A stretch of DNA of 44,658 nucleotides from Deltaproteobacteria bacterium (GCA_016936575.1 JAFGXQ010000135.1:1-44658); one strand, 5' to 3'. Shown: positions 27,195-36,851, counted from the first letter of the stretch. Translations and numbers: made by a program. The notes: generated by a model from the letters alone, not told the origin.

Positions 27195-28538
27195 ATGCTT
27201 TGTTCTTTCCCACGGTACGTAAATCATTCATTGTTTGTTGTTCTTTTTTTTTTCTTTTGTATCCCGTCGGCCGGAAGGGCCAATATCGGGGGCGTCTTTA
27301 AAGGAAATTCCGGCATTGTGAGTCCCACCTACGGAAATCAGAATCCGATTGAGGTTGAAAAAGAGGAGCTTCGAATCGATTGCCGTTTCGTTCGCTCGGA
27401 GCTCGTGTGCGCGTTTGACGCCCGCTACTATCTTGTTAATCCCACCGATGTGCAGCAGGTGGTAGTTGGCGCGTTTTACGGAGAAGATTATAAAGACGTT
27501 GCGGTATATTTTGCTGGTGAAAAACAGACGCGGCGGCTAACGAGGAAAGAATTCGAAGCTGTCGACAGTGCCGTTGTCAATGCCTCTCATGTCGGAGAGC
27601 AACCAGACTCTCTGGAATCACTGTTGTTTTGGTACAGGCATATAAAACGCCGAGGAGGAGAAGACGGATCGCAGCCGTATGTAGAAAATTTTTATACGGA
27701 GAAACTGGGACAAATGCCGGCGTTTGAAGCGTCTTTCTCTCCGTGGGAAAGAAACATGTTGTTGGTAACCGGTAAAATGGTTCCTGCGTTCGATCGACCT
27801 TGGGGCGTCAGCGAAATGGTTTCGAATGCGGCGTACACTCGACATTTGGCGTTTGGTGATGATTCTCCGAAAGAGCCGTTTCAGTTCGTCTATTTAATTT
27901 CTCCAATTAAAACGTGGGCGAAGGTTCATCGTATAGAGATTATTGTTTCCTACCCAGAATCATTATCTGGTGAGTTCCTTCGATTTTGGGAAATAGATCG
28001 TGTTGCAGAGAACCGAATGCAAAAACCCTATTCCCAGGATGGTTGGACAGATCACTCCAGTGGGGGACAAAATGTCGCAGTTTGGCGATATGAGGGTACG
28101 ATGAAAGATGAAATTCCAAACGGCGTTGTATTTCGATTTTATCGTCCATGGCGTCTAAACGGAGGAATGTTTGTGGGGATAGGTGGCAGATACCACAGAA
28201 ACAATCGATTCATTTCGCAAGTAGGTGTTGAGTTTGCACATCCCCATTGGCTGTTTTACGGGCTCTCTTTGGAGTCTGATTTTCGCGAATGGTTAAATGT
28301 TACGCCTCAACTCAAAGCAGCGAGTCCAATGTATCTTCTGGCCCCATCCGTTGGGTTCGCTATTGGAATGCCTGTTCAGATTCAATTTCACAGCAACGTT
28401 CATGTGGGCATTCGTTTCCAGCTGGATTGTGTTTTAGGCCCCATCGGAATCGCATTTCCGTTCGACATTTACCCAGGATTGAAATCAGATGATGACGATT
28501 TTCTGCAGTTTTCGATGATGGGAATGGTGTCATTTTGA
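27195..28538 (+). CDS. Unrecognised exported protein
   Basis: I do not recognise a family. ATG 27195 gives 447 residues; the frame is open back to GTG 27168. The N-terminus is a signal peptide: FPRYVNHS, then LFVVLFFFFCIPSAG, with a likely cleavage after GRA. The mature part has an N-terminal beta-rich half (EEELRIDCRFVRSELVCAF, with a possible Cys-Cys disulfide) and a later part with repeated aromatic/Gly strands and 'GIGGRYHRNNRF', which could form a barrel or beta-sandwich. No lipobox is seen. It lies alone between a lipoprotein gene and the convergent MATE gene. Confidence 0.65.
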   Translation: MLCSFPRYVNHSLFVVLFFFFCIPSAGRANIGGVFKGNSGIVSPTYGNQNPIEVEKEELRIDCRFVRSELVCAFDARYYLVNPTDVQQVVVGAFYGEDYKDVAVYFAGEKQTRRLTRKEFEAVDSAVVNASHVGEQPDSLESLLFWYRHIKRRGGEDGSQPYVENFYTEKLGQMPAFEASFSPWERNMLLVTGKMVPAFDRPWGVSEMVSNAAYTRHLAFGDDSPKEPFQFVYLISPIKTWAKVHRIEIIVSYPESLSGEFLRFWEIDRVAENRMQKPYSQDGWTDHSSGGQNVAVWRYEGTMKDEIPNGVVFRFYRPWRLNGGMFVGIGGRYHRNNRFISQVGVEFAHPHWLFYGLSLESDFREWLNVTPQLKAASPMYLLAPSVGFAIGMPVQIQFHSNVHVGIRFQLDCVLGPIGIAFPFDIYPGLKSDDDDFLQFSMMGMVSF

Positions 28539-28649
28539 AGGACCGATTTTGGGGAAGAAAGGCGATTCCCGTTGGGGGCGAGCTACAGGTTGAGATAAAG
28601 AATAAGAAGTAGCGCCGCATGGCAGGTGTCTTTTGGAATCGAAATGTGT

Positions 28650-30005
28650 TCATCGAGCGGTTTTCTGCACCAGGACGATGTTTTTCCATTTGCCGCTTTT
28701 TACGCGAAAGAGCATGAAAGACGCCTGACCGAACATCATGATGGCCATTCCCAGCCAGTTGCCGAATGCGCCCATTCCCATGGAAATGGTGAATATGTAC
28801 ACCATGGGAATACCGATGGCCCAGTGCATGACACTCACATTCCATAAGGGCCATACGGTATCGCCGGCACCCCGAAGCGCGCCGTAGCTTACCATGCTGA
28901 TGCCATCACAGATGGCGAACAGCGAGGCCACCACAATGAGGTGCATCACGGTAGCGGACACTTCGGGAACGGGGGTGAACAGCCCCACAATCGATTTTTT
29001 GCCAACCAGCATCACCACACATAACACGATGCTGATGACGCCGATGAGCAGCAGGGCGCGATGGATGGCCGACTGCGCCAAATCACTGCGCTGTTCGCCC
29101 TGGTGTTTTCCAACCAGCGTGGTCGCGGCAATGGAAATCCCCCATGCGGTCATGAATGTGACGCTCATGATTCGCATGGCAATCTGGGTGGCTGCCAGTT
29201 CCACATCTCCGGCCCATCCCACAATTGTTGTGAACACCAGAAACGCGCCCACTTCCAAAAACATTTGTGCCCCCATGGGCGCGCCGAGCTTCAGCATCTG
29301 CCAGGCGCGTCGCAACTGAATCATTCCCCCCAAGGTTCGATATGTCAGTTTGTTTCCGTCGGCAACGCCGCGGTTTGCAAGATAGACCAGAACCGCGAAC
29401 ATGAACATGTTGCTTCCTGCGGTTGCGAGCCCGGCGCCCTTGAGCCCCATGGCGCTGATGGGACCGAACCCGAAAATAAACATATAGTCGAGCCCCATGT
29501 TCATCACGTTGGCAACCAGGGTGACATACATGGGAATTCTGGTTTTCCCAAGCCCCTCAAAGTAGCTGTTGTAAACCCAGTACCCAAACACGCTCAAAAC
29601 ACCGAAACTGCGGTAAAACAGGTACGTGTAACCGCCCTCGCAAACCCCGGGATTCATTCCCATCCAGTGGAAGACCGGCTTCGATGCCACCATCGAAATC
29701 CATGTGAGGGTGCCAATCGCGAGTGCCAGGAAAAGTCCGTTGGCCAGCGCCGCCTGCGCTTTGTTTTCCATTTTGGCACCCACGTACTGAGAGACCAGTG
29801 TGTTCACACTGGTAATCACGCCCAGTCCGAAAACGTACAAGGTGAACAGGTATACAACCGCGAAGCCTGCGGCGGCCTGCGGCCCTGCGCCCAGATGACC
29901 GACCATCGCCGTGTCGACAATCCCCATCATTGTGAATGACAGTTTGGATATTACGACCGGCAGGGCCAGGTGCACCATTTCTTTCCATTTCTCCTTCTGA
30001 AACAT
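28650..30005 (-). CDS. MATE-family multidrug/toxin efflux transporter
   Basis: This 451-residue membrane protein with about 12 hydrophobic segments belongs to the MATE family (NorM/DinF-like): ALPVVISKLSFTMMGIVDTAMVGHLG at the N-terminus, with a second half beginning near VELAATQIAMRIMSV. These are Na+- or H+-driven antiporters that export cationic drugs and metabolites. ATG 30005 is chosen because AAAGGGGA lies 7 nt upstream. The frame stays open for 49 more codons through the preceding terminator, but that extension has no family resemblance. The leader region with a short ORF and terminator (30044-30190) probably controls it. Confidence 0.92.
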   Translation of the reverse strand: MFQKEKWKEMVHLALPVVISKLSFTMMGIVDTAMVGHLGAGPQAAAGFAVVYLFTLYVFGLGVITSVNTLVSQYVGAKMENKAQAALANGLFLALAIGTLTWISMVASKPVFHWMGMNPGVCEGGYTYLFYRSFGVLSVFGYWVYNSYFEGLGKTRIPMYVTLVANVMNMGLDYMFIFGFGPISAMGLKGAGLATAGSNMFMFAVLVYLANRGVADGNKLTYRTLGGMIQLRRAWQMLKLGAPMGAQMFLEVGAFLVFTTIVGWAGDVELAATQIAMRIMSVTFMTAWGISIAATTLVGKHQGEQRSDLAQSAIHRALLLIGVISIVLCVVMLVGKKSIVGLFTPVPEVSATVMHLIVVASLFAICDGISMVSYGALRGAGDTVWPLWNVSVMHWAIGIPMVYIFTISMGMGAFGNWLGMAIMMFGQASFMLFRVKSGKWKNIVLVQKTAR

Positions 30006-30043
30006 TGTTTCGTCCCCTTTGGTTGAACCGTTCGTCAAAAAGC

Positions 30044-30082
30044 AAAAAAAAACCCCGCAACCGAAATCCGGAAGCGGGGTTT
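30044..30082 (-). terminator. Intrinsic terminator in the MATE leader
   Basis: Read on the minus strand, AAACCCCGC (30082-30074) pairs perfectly with GCGGGGTTT (30058-30050), with a small CCG/CGG stem inside the loop. A run of nine T residues (30052-30044) follows the stem. This is a textbook Rho-independent terminator, and it lies 39 bp before the MATE start codon on the same strand, so it would end transcripts before that gene is reached. Confidence 0.82.
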
Positions 30083-30106
30083 GAGTGAACTCAGTAATTG
30101 GTTGGA

Positions 30107-30190
30107 TCAGCTCATACACCGCCCCCGGGCTTTGACCGTAATGGTCCAGCAACGATAAATATGGATCGGTAGATATGAACTAAATTGCAT
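30107..30190 (-). CDS. Putative 27-residue leader peptide of the MATE attenuator
   Basis: A minus-strand ATG at 30190 has GGAG (30202-30199) 8 nt upstream and opens a 27-codon frame ending in TGA at 30109-30107. The peptide starts MQFSSYLPIHIY and ends RCWTITVKARGRCMS; the basic RGR tail is typical of ribosome-stalling peptides, though this is only suggestive. Its stop lies about 25 bp before the terminator stem, the layout of a transcription attenuator. I know no family match. It could be a chance ORF; conservation of the peptide in relatives would decide. Confidence 0.45.
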   Translation of the reverse strand: MQFSSYLPIHIYRCWTITVKARGRCMS

Positions 30191-30363
30191 ATAAGTTTCT
30201 CCAACTGATGCAAAGCAACAATCTTAATTGATGAACATATTTCTTTTAGATTTTCAACAAAAAAAGAGGATTTTTTTGCAAAAAAAACTTTTACATTTGG
30301 TAATGTACTGTTTTTATACGGTTTTATTGTTTTTTGAGACGTGGGCGGGAACAAAATGCAAAC

Positions 30364-30392
30364 TTGATTTTGGTGTGCTGATGTTGTTTAAT
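30364..30392 (+). promoter_or_regulatory. Predicted sigma-70-type promoter of ilvBH
   Basis: TTGATT (30364-30369) and TTTAAT (30387-30392) are separated by exactly 17 bp. Transcription would begin near 30399, giving a leader of about 120 nt before the ilvB start at 30519. Confidence 0.6.
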
Positions 30393-30417
30393 CTCGATTC
30401 TTTTCAAAGAAATCATA

Positions 30418-30462
30418 GTGGTTTCTAAGAAAAAGGCGGATTTTGTGATTACTAGAAACCGC
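30418..30462 (+). promoter_or_regulatory. Leader hairpin upstream of ilvB
   Basis: GTGGTTTCTA (30418-30427) can pair with TAGAAACCGC (30453-30462) to form a 10-bp stem with one G-U pair and a 25-nt loop, inside the predicted ilvBH leader. No T-run follows, so it is not an intrinsic terminator. It could be a regulatory RNA element or a DNA inverted repeat for a regulator. No leader peptide rich in Val, Leu or Ile is visible. Confidence 0.4.
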
Positions 30463-30518
30463 AACAGTACTGGTGCTGAAATGCGACATCACAGTGGAAC
30501 ACACCAGGAGGAGCGACT

Positions 30519-32192
30519 ATGACAATGAAAGGCGCACGGATTGTAGTGGAGAGCTTGAAAAAGGAAAAAGTAGATACGCTTTTTTGTTATCCGGGCGGGG
30601 TGGTGATACCCATTTTTGACGAGTTGTACGACCACGGGGACGGCATTCGTCTGGTGCAGCCGCGCCATGAACAGGGGGGGACGCACGCCGCCGACGGGTA
30701 TGCCCGAACCACCGGTCGACCGGGAGTGGTGCTGGTGACATCCGGCCCCGGCGCAACCAACACGGTTACCGGTATTGCAACGGCGTATATTGACTCGGTT
30801 CCCATGGTGGTCATCACCGGCCAGGTGCCGACCAATGCGGTGGGTACCGATGCGTTTCAGGAAGCCGATATCACCGGCATTTCCCTGCCCATCACCAAAG
30901 AAAATATTCTGGTTACCGACATCGAGGATTTGGCGCCCAGTTTGAAACGGGCGTTTCATATTGCCGTGTCCGGTCGCCCGGGACCGGTTCTGGTCGATAT
31001 TCCCAAAGACATCTTGCTGGCAACCACGGAGTTTGATTATCCCGAGGAGTTCAGCCTCGAGAGTTACAAGCCGATTTCGAAAGGGCACCCCAAACAGATT
31101 TCGAAGGCGTTGCAGATGATGGCGCATGCAAAGCGGCCGCTGATTCTGGCAGGGGGCGGAATTCAGATTTCGGGGTCGACGGAGTTGGCGAACACGTTCA
31201 TCGACAAGTATTCCATTCCGGTGGTGCACACCTTGATGGGGCACGGTATCAATCCCAAAAAAGAAGAATTGTCTATCGGCAACATCGGAATGCACGGTAC
31301 GGTGTACGGCAACTGGGCGGTGCAGAATTGTGATTTGCTCATTGCGCTGGGAACCCGATTCAGCGACCGGATTCTTGGCGATACCGTCAGCTTTGCCCCC
31401 AAAGCGAAAATTATACACGTCGACATTGACCCCGCTGAAATCGGTAAAAACATTGATGTGGACGTACCTATCGTCGGCGACCTTCGCCACGTATTGGGCA
31501 AGTGGCTGGAAGCCGACAAAAAGTTGCCGGACTTTTCTGCCTGGGTGGATGCACTGGTTGCCAAAAAAGCGAGTCATCCCCTTACCTATGACCAGAAGGA
31601 CGCCATCCTGCCGCAGTACGTGCTTGAAAAGGCCAAGGAATTGTTTCCGCCCAATCTCATTGTGGTGACCGACGTGGGTCAACATCAGATGTGGGCGCAT
31701 CAGTATTTTGATACGACCAGACCGCGCAGCTTTGTCAGTTCCGGCGGACTCGGAACCATGGGGTTCGGGTTGCCCGCGGCCATCGGCGCCAAATTGGGTT
31801 GTCCCGACAAGGAAGTGCTGGCCATATGCGGCGACGGCGGATTTCAGATGACCCTGCAGGAACTCATTACCCTGCGGCGCGAAAAATTGGCGGTGAAGGT
31901 GCTGGTGCTCGACAACGGATTTTTGGGCATGGTGCGTCAGTGGCAGGATTTGTTTCACAACAAACGATACTCCGGGGTGCTGCTTGATGAAAATCCAGAC
32001 TTCGCGCAAATGGCGCAGGTGCTGGGAATCAAGGCGCGACGCGTGGAGAAAGTAAGCGAAGTGGAAGCGGCATTAAAGGAAATGGCCGAGGCGAAGGAGG
32101 CGATGCTGGTACACGTGATTATCGAGCAGGAAGCAAATGTATTTCCCATGGTAGCGGCCGGAACGTCGCTGGATGACACCCGTACGAGCTAG
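30519..32192 (+). CDS. ilvB: Acetolactate synthase large (catalytic) subunit
   Basis: This 557-residue ThDP- and FAD-dependent enzyme makes acetolactate or acetohydroxybutyrate, the first shared step of valine, leucine and isoleucine synthesis. It has GARIVVESLKKEKVDTLFCYPGG at the N-terminus, the catalytic Glu in RHEQGGTHAADGYAR (most relatives read RHEQGAAH), SGPGATNTVTGIATAYIDSVP, and the C-terminal ThDP motif starting GDGGFQMTLQEL and including LDNGFLGMVRQWQ. AGGAGGAG lies 8 nt before ATG 30519. The regulatory subunit gene follows 10 bp later. No ilvC or leuA is in the window. Confidence 0.95.
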   Translation: MTMKGARIVVESLKKEKVDTLFCYPGGVVIPIFDELYDHGDGIRLVQPRHEQGGTHAADGYARTTGRPGVVLVTSGPGATNTVTGIATAYIDSVPMVVITGQVPTNAVGTDAFQEADITGISLPITKENILVTDIEDLAPSLKRAFHIAVSGRPGPVLVDIPKDILLATTEFDYPEEFSLESYKPISKGHPKQISKALQMMAHAKRPLILAGGGIQISGSTELANTFIDKYSIPVVHTLMGHGINPKKEELSIGNIGMHGTVYGNWAVQNCDLLIALGTRFSDRILGDTVSFAPKAKIIHVDIDPAEIGKNIDVDVPIVGDLRHVLGKWLEADKKLPDFSAWVDALVAKKASHPLTYDQKDAILPQYVLEKAKELFPPNLIVVTDVGQHQMWAHQYFDTTRPRSFVSSGGLGTMGFGLPAAIGAKLGCPDKEVLAICGDGGFQMTLQELITLRREKLAVKVLVLDNGFLGMVRQWQDLFHNKRYSGVLLDENPDFAQMAQVLGIKARRVEKVSEVEAALKEMAEAKEAMLVHVIIEQEANVFPMVAAGTSLDDTRTS

Positions 32193-32202
32193 AGGTATTA
32201 TT

Positions 32203-32718
32203 ATGGCGAACAGCAATTTATCAGAGCATACCGTTTCGATTCTGGTCTACAACAAACCCGGTGTGTTATCGAAGGTGATGAGTCTGATCACCCGGCGCGG
32301 GTTCAATATGGAGAGCGTCAGCGCCGAAAAAACATCTGGTGATAAGACGAGAATTATCGTGGCGGTAAAAGCGGATGAACGCAGTCTCGAACAGATTCAA
32401 AAGCAGCTGTATAAAATTGTGGATGTGGTCAAAGTAACGCCCATCGACCCCAAACACAAAGTGGTGCGCGAACTGGCGTTCGTGAAAGTGAAAAGCGCCA
32501 CCGGCCTTCCCAACGCGTCGAACTCTGAGCTGTTTCAACTGGTGGACGTGTTCGACGGCGAGATCATCAACGCCACCCCGAGTGGATTTGTATTTCAGGT
32601 GACCGGGTCCAGAGACAAAATCAATTCGTTTATAAGTCTCATTCCCGAAAACCTCATCGTGGAAATCGCCCGTACCGGAATTGTGGCCATCAACAAATGG
32701 CCCAGCCAGGACTACTGA
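32203..32718 (+). CDS. ilvH: Acetolactate synthase small (regulatory) subunit
   Basis: This 171-residue ACT-domain protein binds valine and activates or feedback-inhibits the large subunit. The N-terminal ACT domain is visible: HTVSILVYNKPGVLSKVMSL, TRRGFNMESVSAEKT. The C-terminal half matches ALS_ss_C, with VRELAFVKVK and VDVFDGEIINATPSGFVFQVTG. ATG 32203 is chosen over an earlier in-frame start inside ilvB because GAGGT lies 8 nt upstream and the family starts here. It is co-transcribed with ilvB. Confidence 0.95.
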   Translation: MANSNLSEHTVSILVYNKPGVLSKVMSLITRRGFNMESVSAEKTSGDKTRIIVAVKADERSLEQIQKQLYKIVDVVKVTPIDPKHKVVRELAFVKVKSATGLPNASNSELFQLVDVFDGEIINATPSGFVFQVTGSRDKINSFISLIPENLIVEIARTGIVAINKWPSQDY

Positions 32719-32855
32719 ACCAGAGGGTTCTGATTTATTAGAAAATATCGATGTACACTTCCCTTTTGTAGAAGGGCTTGATCAATTCGCAAATCCTTTT
32801 ATTCTAATATGAGGACGAACGAATACGCCATTCGTTATTTGACTGAAGCGGAAGT

Positions 32856-35800
32856 ATGGGAATCAATCGATGTTTGTCTCACCGAACTGTTGCGGCACTG
32901 TTTTTTTTGAACGTTTTCTGTGGTTCATTATCGAACGCATCAGCGTTGCCGCAGACGCTTAAAACCACGCAATACGCCTATGAATACTGGGATGTAAAAG
33001 ACGGGCTGCCCGACGGCGGCGTATTTTCCATACACCACAGCGCAGACGGGTTTCTGTGGGTCGGAACCAAATTGGGCCTGGTTCGGTTTGACGGGAAGGA
33101 ATTCGTCCCGGTTGAAATGACGGAGCCTTCCGCACAACAATACACCTTTGTGCGCGGAATCGTTGAAGACCGCGGCGGCGCGCTCTACGGCGGCGCCATC
33201 GGCGGGGTTCTGCAGGTGAATGCATTGGAAGCGACGCTGTTCGGGGAATCTGCCGGCTTGCATCATCCGTTCGTGTATGCCATTGCCCAGGCTCCCGAAG
33301 GCGTTATGTGGGTGGGCAGCGGCGGGTCCGGGGTGTGGAAGTTCGAGGACAACCGATTCACCATTCATCCGGCGTATGCGGCCGGAGATTTGCCGGCAAA
33401 AGTGAATGATCTGCTGGTGCATCAGAACGGTGACCTGTGGGTGGCGACCGATCAGGGCATTGTGATTTTGGGGGTCGCTGTACGACGCGTCGGTGAAAAT
33501 GACGGGTTGCCCGCGATGGGTGTGAATACCCTGTACCCATCGCCGGACGGCTCCGTTTGGGCGGGTACAAAGGCGGGTATGCTGCAATTGCGCGAAAACG
33601 GTTCGGTGGCGCGAGTGGTGGATGTGAATCTGACCGGAGATCACGTGTCGTCCATTTGGATGGATTTGGACGGGCAGATGTGGTGCGGCACCGACGATGG
33701 CGTGCTGACCAGGTTTCGAATTTCAAAAACGGATGTTGCTGTGGTTGACCAGGTGGTGCGCAGTAGCGGGATTCGTGTGATCGCAGAAGACCGACACGGT
33801 TCTATCTGGGTGGGCACCGACGATCGGTTGGAGCGGTATCAATCCGGTGCGGTGGTCACCACCAGCGAACTGGAAGGACTTCCCGAAGATCAGCTGATGA
33901 ATGTGATTCAATTGGCAGGCGGCAGTCTTCTGGTATTGGATGTTCGGGGCGCGGTGTACGAGTTTGTGGATGGAGAAATACGGCCATGGGCGCCCCCGGG
34001 GACGTTCAGCGGTGAAGGCATGCTCGGCATGGCACAGAGTCGGGACGGCAGCGTCTATGTGGGGGGGCGCGGGCTTCATCGGTTGACGCGGAATACCATT
34101 GAAACGTTTGACCGTTCCGGCGGGGAGTTTGCCGTATTGGCGAAGGGGCCGGGCGATGATATTCTGACCGCGCAGACAGGGTCGGATGGAATAAGTCGGT
34201 TATCGCGGTTTCACCATGGAAGGTTTGAACCTATTTTCATGACTACATCGCTGCACCACGTACAGCGTATTTTCGTGGATTCGAAAAGCCGCATCTGGGT
34301 GAGCAGCGGCGGTGACGGGGTGCTGCGGTTGTCTGCTGATGGCGAGCGGCTGTTTACGGTTCAGGACGGGTTGCCGCACAATATTGTGTACTCCATCCTG
34401 GAAGATGACTCGCAGAAGATTTGGGTATCCACGCGTACTGGGTTGGCGTGTATTGATGGTGAACAGGTTACACCGCTGGTTTCGCCTCGTCCCCTGTCAT
34501 TGTCACCGGTGCACATGGTGGCCGCCCCGAACGGAACCGTAGTCATCACCACCGACGACGGTGTGTTGCGAACGACCATGTCCCAATTGGACGGTACTTT
34601 GGAGGGGCGCAGCGCCGGGTTGCAATATCAGCGATACTCGCTGGCCAATGGATTGCGCGGACGGGAAGTGTCGTGGCGGCCGAATGGTGTGACAGCATCC
34701 GCTGACAACAGCATTTGGCTGGCCACCAACCGTGGAATTGCGAAAATTTGCTCCAGCGTTCCGCAAGCGAAGCTGACCGCGGGTGTGGTGATTGATGAAG
34801 TGACCGTTGATGGTGAGCCCCGACCGACCGCCGGTCCGTTTCATTTACAAAGCGGAAAGAAGCAGTTGTCGTTTCATTTTTCGGCCCCGGTGATTCAGGG
34901 AGGGGGTCCGGTGGAATATGCGTATCGTCTCGCAGGGTATGATGCGGATTGGATTTCAGTAAACGATCGACAAAAGGCTTACTACACCAATGTGTCCTAC
35001 GGCGCGTATCGATTTGAGGTTCGGGCGATGCTGGCGGGCGACTCCACCTATACGACGTCGCGTCCGGTTCGTTTTGAAATCGCACGGGCCCGGTGGCAGA
35101 CCGAGATGGCACGGGCATCCTTTTTTATCGGGTTGCTGCTGCTGGCATACGCCGGGCATCGCTTGCGGTCACGTCATCACCGTAAGCAGAGAAAGCGCTT
35201 GGAAGGCGTGGTAGCTGAGCGCACCGCTGAGCTGGCTGAATTGAATGAACAGCTGGAAGGGCGAGTGAAGAGGCGTACCCACGAGTTGGAACAGACGAAC
35301 GCCGCGTTGGATGATGAAAAGGAGCGGCTTGCGATAACGCTTCGGAATCTGACCGAAGGCGTTGTTGCGGTGGACGCGGCAGCAAACGTAATGTTGATTA
35401 ATGATTTTGCAACGCGGTTGATTCAGCAAACGCGTGAATCGGTGTTGAATCAACCGGTAGTGCAATTTATTTCGTTGCGGGAGCGTTTTACCGGACAGTC
35501 GGTGTCGCTTCCGCTGAGTGATGTATTGCGCGAGGATGCCCATGATTCGGCCGCGGTTCATCGCGCCGTGCTGGCGAGTGACACCAAAGTGGAAATACTG
35601 GTGGATTGCGCGGCAACCGCGGTTCGGGACCAGCGGGGAGGGTTGATCGGCGCGGTAATGGTCATCTCAGATGTCACGGCGAAAACCCGTGCGGAAGAAA
35701 AGCTGCAGCAAACACAAAAGCTGGAGGCGGTGAGTGTTCTGGCGGGCGGCATCGCACACGATTTCAACAATATGATCACCGGAATTGTGGGGTATATGGA

Positions 35801-36851
35801 TTTGGCGCAACGGGTGATCGGAAAGGAACACCTGGCATCGAAATGGCTGTCGAACTCGGTGGAAATTGCTGACAACGCCCGAAATTTAACGCGTCAGCTG
35901 TTGTCGTTTTCTTCGGGAAAATCGCCGGCCACCGGCTCTCATTCCCTGCGGGGATTGGTGGAGCAGAGCTGTCAGTTTGTGCTGTCGGGAAGTCCCATCT
36001 CGCTTGAACTGGTCATCGATGAAGCGCTTCGTCCCTGTGATGTGGACCCGCAGCAGATGCGTCAGGTATTCGATAACCTGATTCTCAATGCGCGACAGGC
36101 GATAGAAGCAGGGGAGGGCGGCGGAACCCTGACGATACGAATGAACAACTGCGGCGTGGGTCACGATGCGGCGGACGGCCTGGTCGCGAGCGAATACGTT
36201 GCGGTGGAATTGCACAATACCGGAGAAGGGATTTCTTCTGATATCCTGGATAAGATTTTCGACCCGTTTTTTACCACGAAAAAAGGCGGCACCGGGTTGG
36301 GGCTTGCCACGGTCCATTCCATCGTTCAAAGACACGGGGGGGATATTGCGGTTCGCTCGGGAGCAGACGGCGGAACAACATTTGTGGTTCGGTTGCGCGC
36401 GGCAAACAGCGAACCGGAGTCTGTCGAAGAAACCTGGGAGCCGCAGCGAACCCCCACCGGTCGCGGAAGCATTCTGGTTGTGGATGATGACCCGAATATT
36501 CGTCGCATTACCAAGGTCGCACTCGAAAATTATGGGTACCGGGTGCTGGCCGCTGCGGATGGACGTGAAATGGAAGCGCTGTATCGGCAGGAAATTTCTG
36601 CGGGGCACGCGGTGGTGATGGCGATTGTCGACTATATTATTCCCGGCAACAAGGGCGGGTTGCACTTGCTGAAGATGCTCAAGGAATGGGATGCGTCCCT
36701 GCCGGTGCTGGCATCGAGCGGCTATTCGGAAAAAGAGGTTCTGTTCGGCGCAGAGCCTTATCGGTTTGATGGGTTGCTGCCTAAACCGTATACGGTGAGC
36801 ATGTTGATTTCAGCCGTCAGCCGACACGTGCGAACAGACAGGCACTCCTGA
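32856..36851 (+). CDS. Hybrid sensor histidine kinase with periplasmic two-component propeller
   Basis: This 1331-residue protein has a signal peptide and a periplasmic region of about 600 residues made of two-component regulator propeller repeats (many DGxxWVGTxxGL-like units, e.g. DGFLWVGTKLGLVRFDG). A Y_Y_Y domain follows (about 650-735). A membrane segment (SFFIGLLLLAYAG, about 755-770) and a coiled coil lead to a PAS-like domain (about 830-940). The HisKA domain has His968 (GGIAHDFNNMITG), followed by an HATPase with N-box (NLILNARQAIEAG) and G-boxes (GTGLGLATV). The C-terminal receiver has an acidic pocket (VVDDDPN) and phospho-acceptor Asp1259 (IVDYIIPG). The ligand is unknown, though such propellers in Bacteroidetes often sense glycans. 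Confidence 0.93.
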   Translation: MGINRCLSHRTVAALFFLNVFCGSLSNASALPQTLKTTQYAYEYWDVKDGLPDGGVFSIHHSADGFLWVGTKLGLVRFDGKEFVPVEMTEPSAQQYTFVRGIVEDRGGALYGGAIGGVLQVNALEATLFGESAGLHHPFVYAIAQAPEGVMWVGSGGSGVWKFEDNRFTIHPAYAAGDLPAKVNDLLVHQNGDLWVATDQGIVILGVAVRRVGENDGLPAMGVNTLYPSPDGSVWAGTKAGMLQLRENGSVARVVDVNLTGDHVSSIWMDLDGQMWCGTDDGVLTRFRISKTDVAVVDQVVRSSGIRVIAEDRHGSIWVGTDDRLERYQSGAVVTTSELEGLPEDQLMNVIQLAGGSLLVLDVRGAVYEFVDGEIRPWAPPGTFSGEGMLGMAQSRDGSVYVGGRGLHRLTRNTIETFDRSGGEFAVLAKGPGDDILTAQTGSDGISRLSRFHHGRFEPIFMTTSLHHVQRIFVDSKSRIWVSSGGDGVLRLSADGERLFTVQDGLPHNIVYSILEDDSQKIWVSTRTGLACIDGEQVTPLVSPRPLSLSPVHMVAAPNGTVVITTDDGVLRTTMSQLDGTLEGRSAGLQYQRYSLANGLRGREVSWRPNGVTASADNSIWLATNRGIAKICSSVPQAKLTAGVVIDEVTVDGEPRPTAGPFHLQSGKKQLSFHFSAPVIQGGGPVEYAYRLAGYDADWISVNDRQKAYYTNVSYGAYRFEVRAMLAGDSTYTTSRPVRFEIARARWQTEMARASFFIGLLLLAYAGHRLRSRHHRKQRKRLEGVVAERTAELAELNEQLEGRVKRRTHELEQTNAALDDEKERLAITLRNLTEGVVAVDAAANVMLINDFATRLIQQTRESVLNQPVVQFISLRERFTGQSVSLPLSDVLREDAHDSAAVHRAVLASDTKVEILVDCAATAVRDQRGGLIGAVMVISDVTAKTRAEEKLQQTQKLEAVSVLAGGIAHDFNNMITGIVGYMDLAQRVIGKEHLASKWLSNSVEIADNARNLTRQLLSFSSGKSPATGSHSLRGLVEQSCQFVLSGSPISLELVIDEALRPCDVDPQQMRQVFDNLILNARQAIEAGEGGGTLTIRMNNCGVGHDAADGLVASEYVAVELHNTGEGISSDILDKIFDPFFTTKKGGTGLGLATVHSIVQRHGGDIAVRSGADGGTTFVVRLRAANSEPESVEETWEPQRTPTGRGSILVVDDDPNIRRITKVALENYGYRVLAAADGREMEALYRQEISAGHAVVMAIVDYIIPGNKGGLHLLKMLKEWDASLPVLASSGYSEKEVLFGAEPYRFDGLLPKPYTVSMLISAVSRHVRTDRHS

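Noticed and set aside
30044..30210. The MATE leader as a guanidine-I (ykkC) or other known riboswitch
   Set aside because: A GTCAAAGCCCGGGG segment superficially recalls ykkC, but the other conserved ykkC elements are absent. A leader peptide with terminator fits better.
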